From positions 1 to 7,006 of the forward strand of contig JAFXMJ010000516.1 in NCBI GenBank assembly GCA_017530465.1: a stretch of DNA of 7,006 bases. The letters are read 5' to 3'. Below are positions 6,984 to 7,006 of the stretch, piece after piece. Origin of the DNA: Bacteroidales bacterium (GTDB lineage: Bacteria > Bacteroidota > Bacteroidia > Bacteroidales > UBA3824). Positions within the stretch are counted from its first letter, which is position 1, and each line of letters begins with the position of its first letter. Made by a program: the position numbers and the translations under genes. The notes under the pieces were generated by a model. The model was not told the DNA's origin. It worked only from the letters and a program-made list of their open reading frames with translations, and ran no database searches.

Positions 6984-7006
6984 ATGGAAAGAATACGGGT
7001 AATGTG
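6984..7006 (+). CDS. Possible start of a gene running off the right edge
   Basis: ATG at 6984 opens the frame MERIRVM, which continues past the window. It lies 33 bases after a TATAAT (6945-6950), and the bases just upstream are A-rich, which suits translation starts in this phylum. Seven codons are too few to identify a product. No TAnnTTTG box is seen upstream, so a promoter is not clear. Confidence 0.3.

Overview
The window looks like chromosomal DNA of a Bacteroidota (Bacteroidales-type) bacterium. Three things point there: a very large alpha-2-macroglobulin protein with the domain order and end motifs typical of that phylum, a near-perfect Bacteroidota housekeeping promoter (TTG, 19 bases, TAAATTTG) in front of it, and an A/T-rich leader with no Shine-Dalgarno sequence. 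I cannot name a genus.

Layout: bases 1-641 hold the 3' two thirds of miaA (tRNA dimethylallyltransferase) on the + strand, cut by the left edge. After an 18-base gap a single giant gene (660-6587, - strand, 1975 residues) converges on it and fills most of the window. It encodes an alpha-2-macroglobulin family protein: a helical N-terminal region, a series of macroglobulin (MG) domains, a Met-rich segment where a bait region would sit, an MG7-type domain, an alpha/alpha toroid (thioester-domain fold) and a C-terminal MG10-type domain. Bases 6588-6983 have no convincing gene. They hold the promoter of the giant gene and a 113-base compound inverted repeat resembling a REP/BIME element. At the right edge an ATG at 6984 may open another + strand gene.

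The two genes have unrelated roles (tRNA modification and a macroglobulin-like protein) and are convergent, so they are not an operon. The interest lies in the macroglobulin. It appears to have lost the Cys-Gln thioester. It has no signal peptide, and neither the reading frame nor the promoter leaves room for one. It also carries 19 methionines in a 58-residue stretch. Together these suggest a divergent or repurposed family member rather than a standard covalent protease trap. I did not see a wholly new system in the window.
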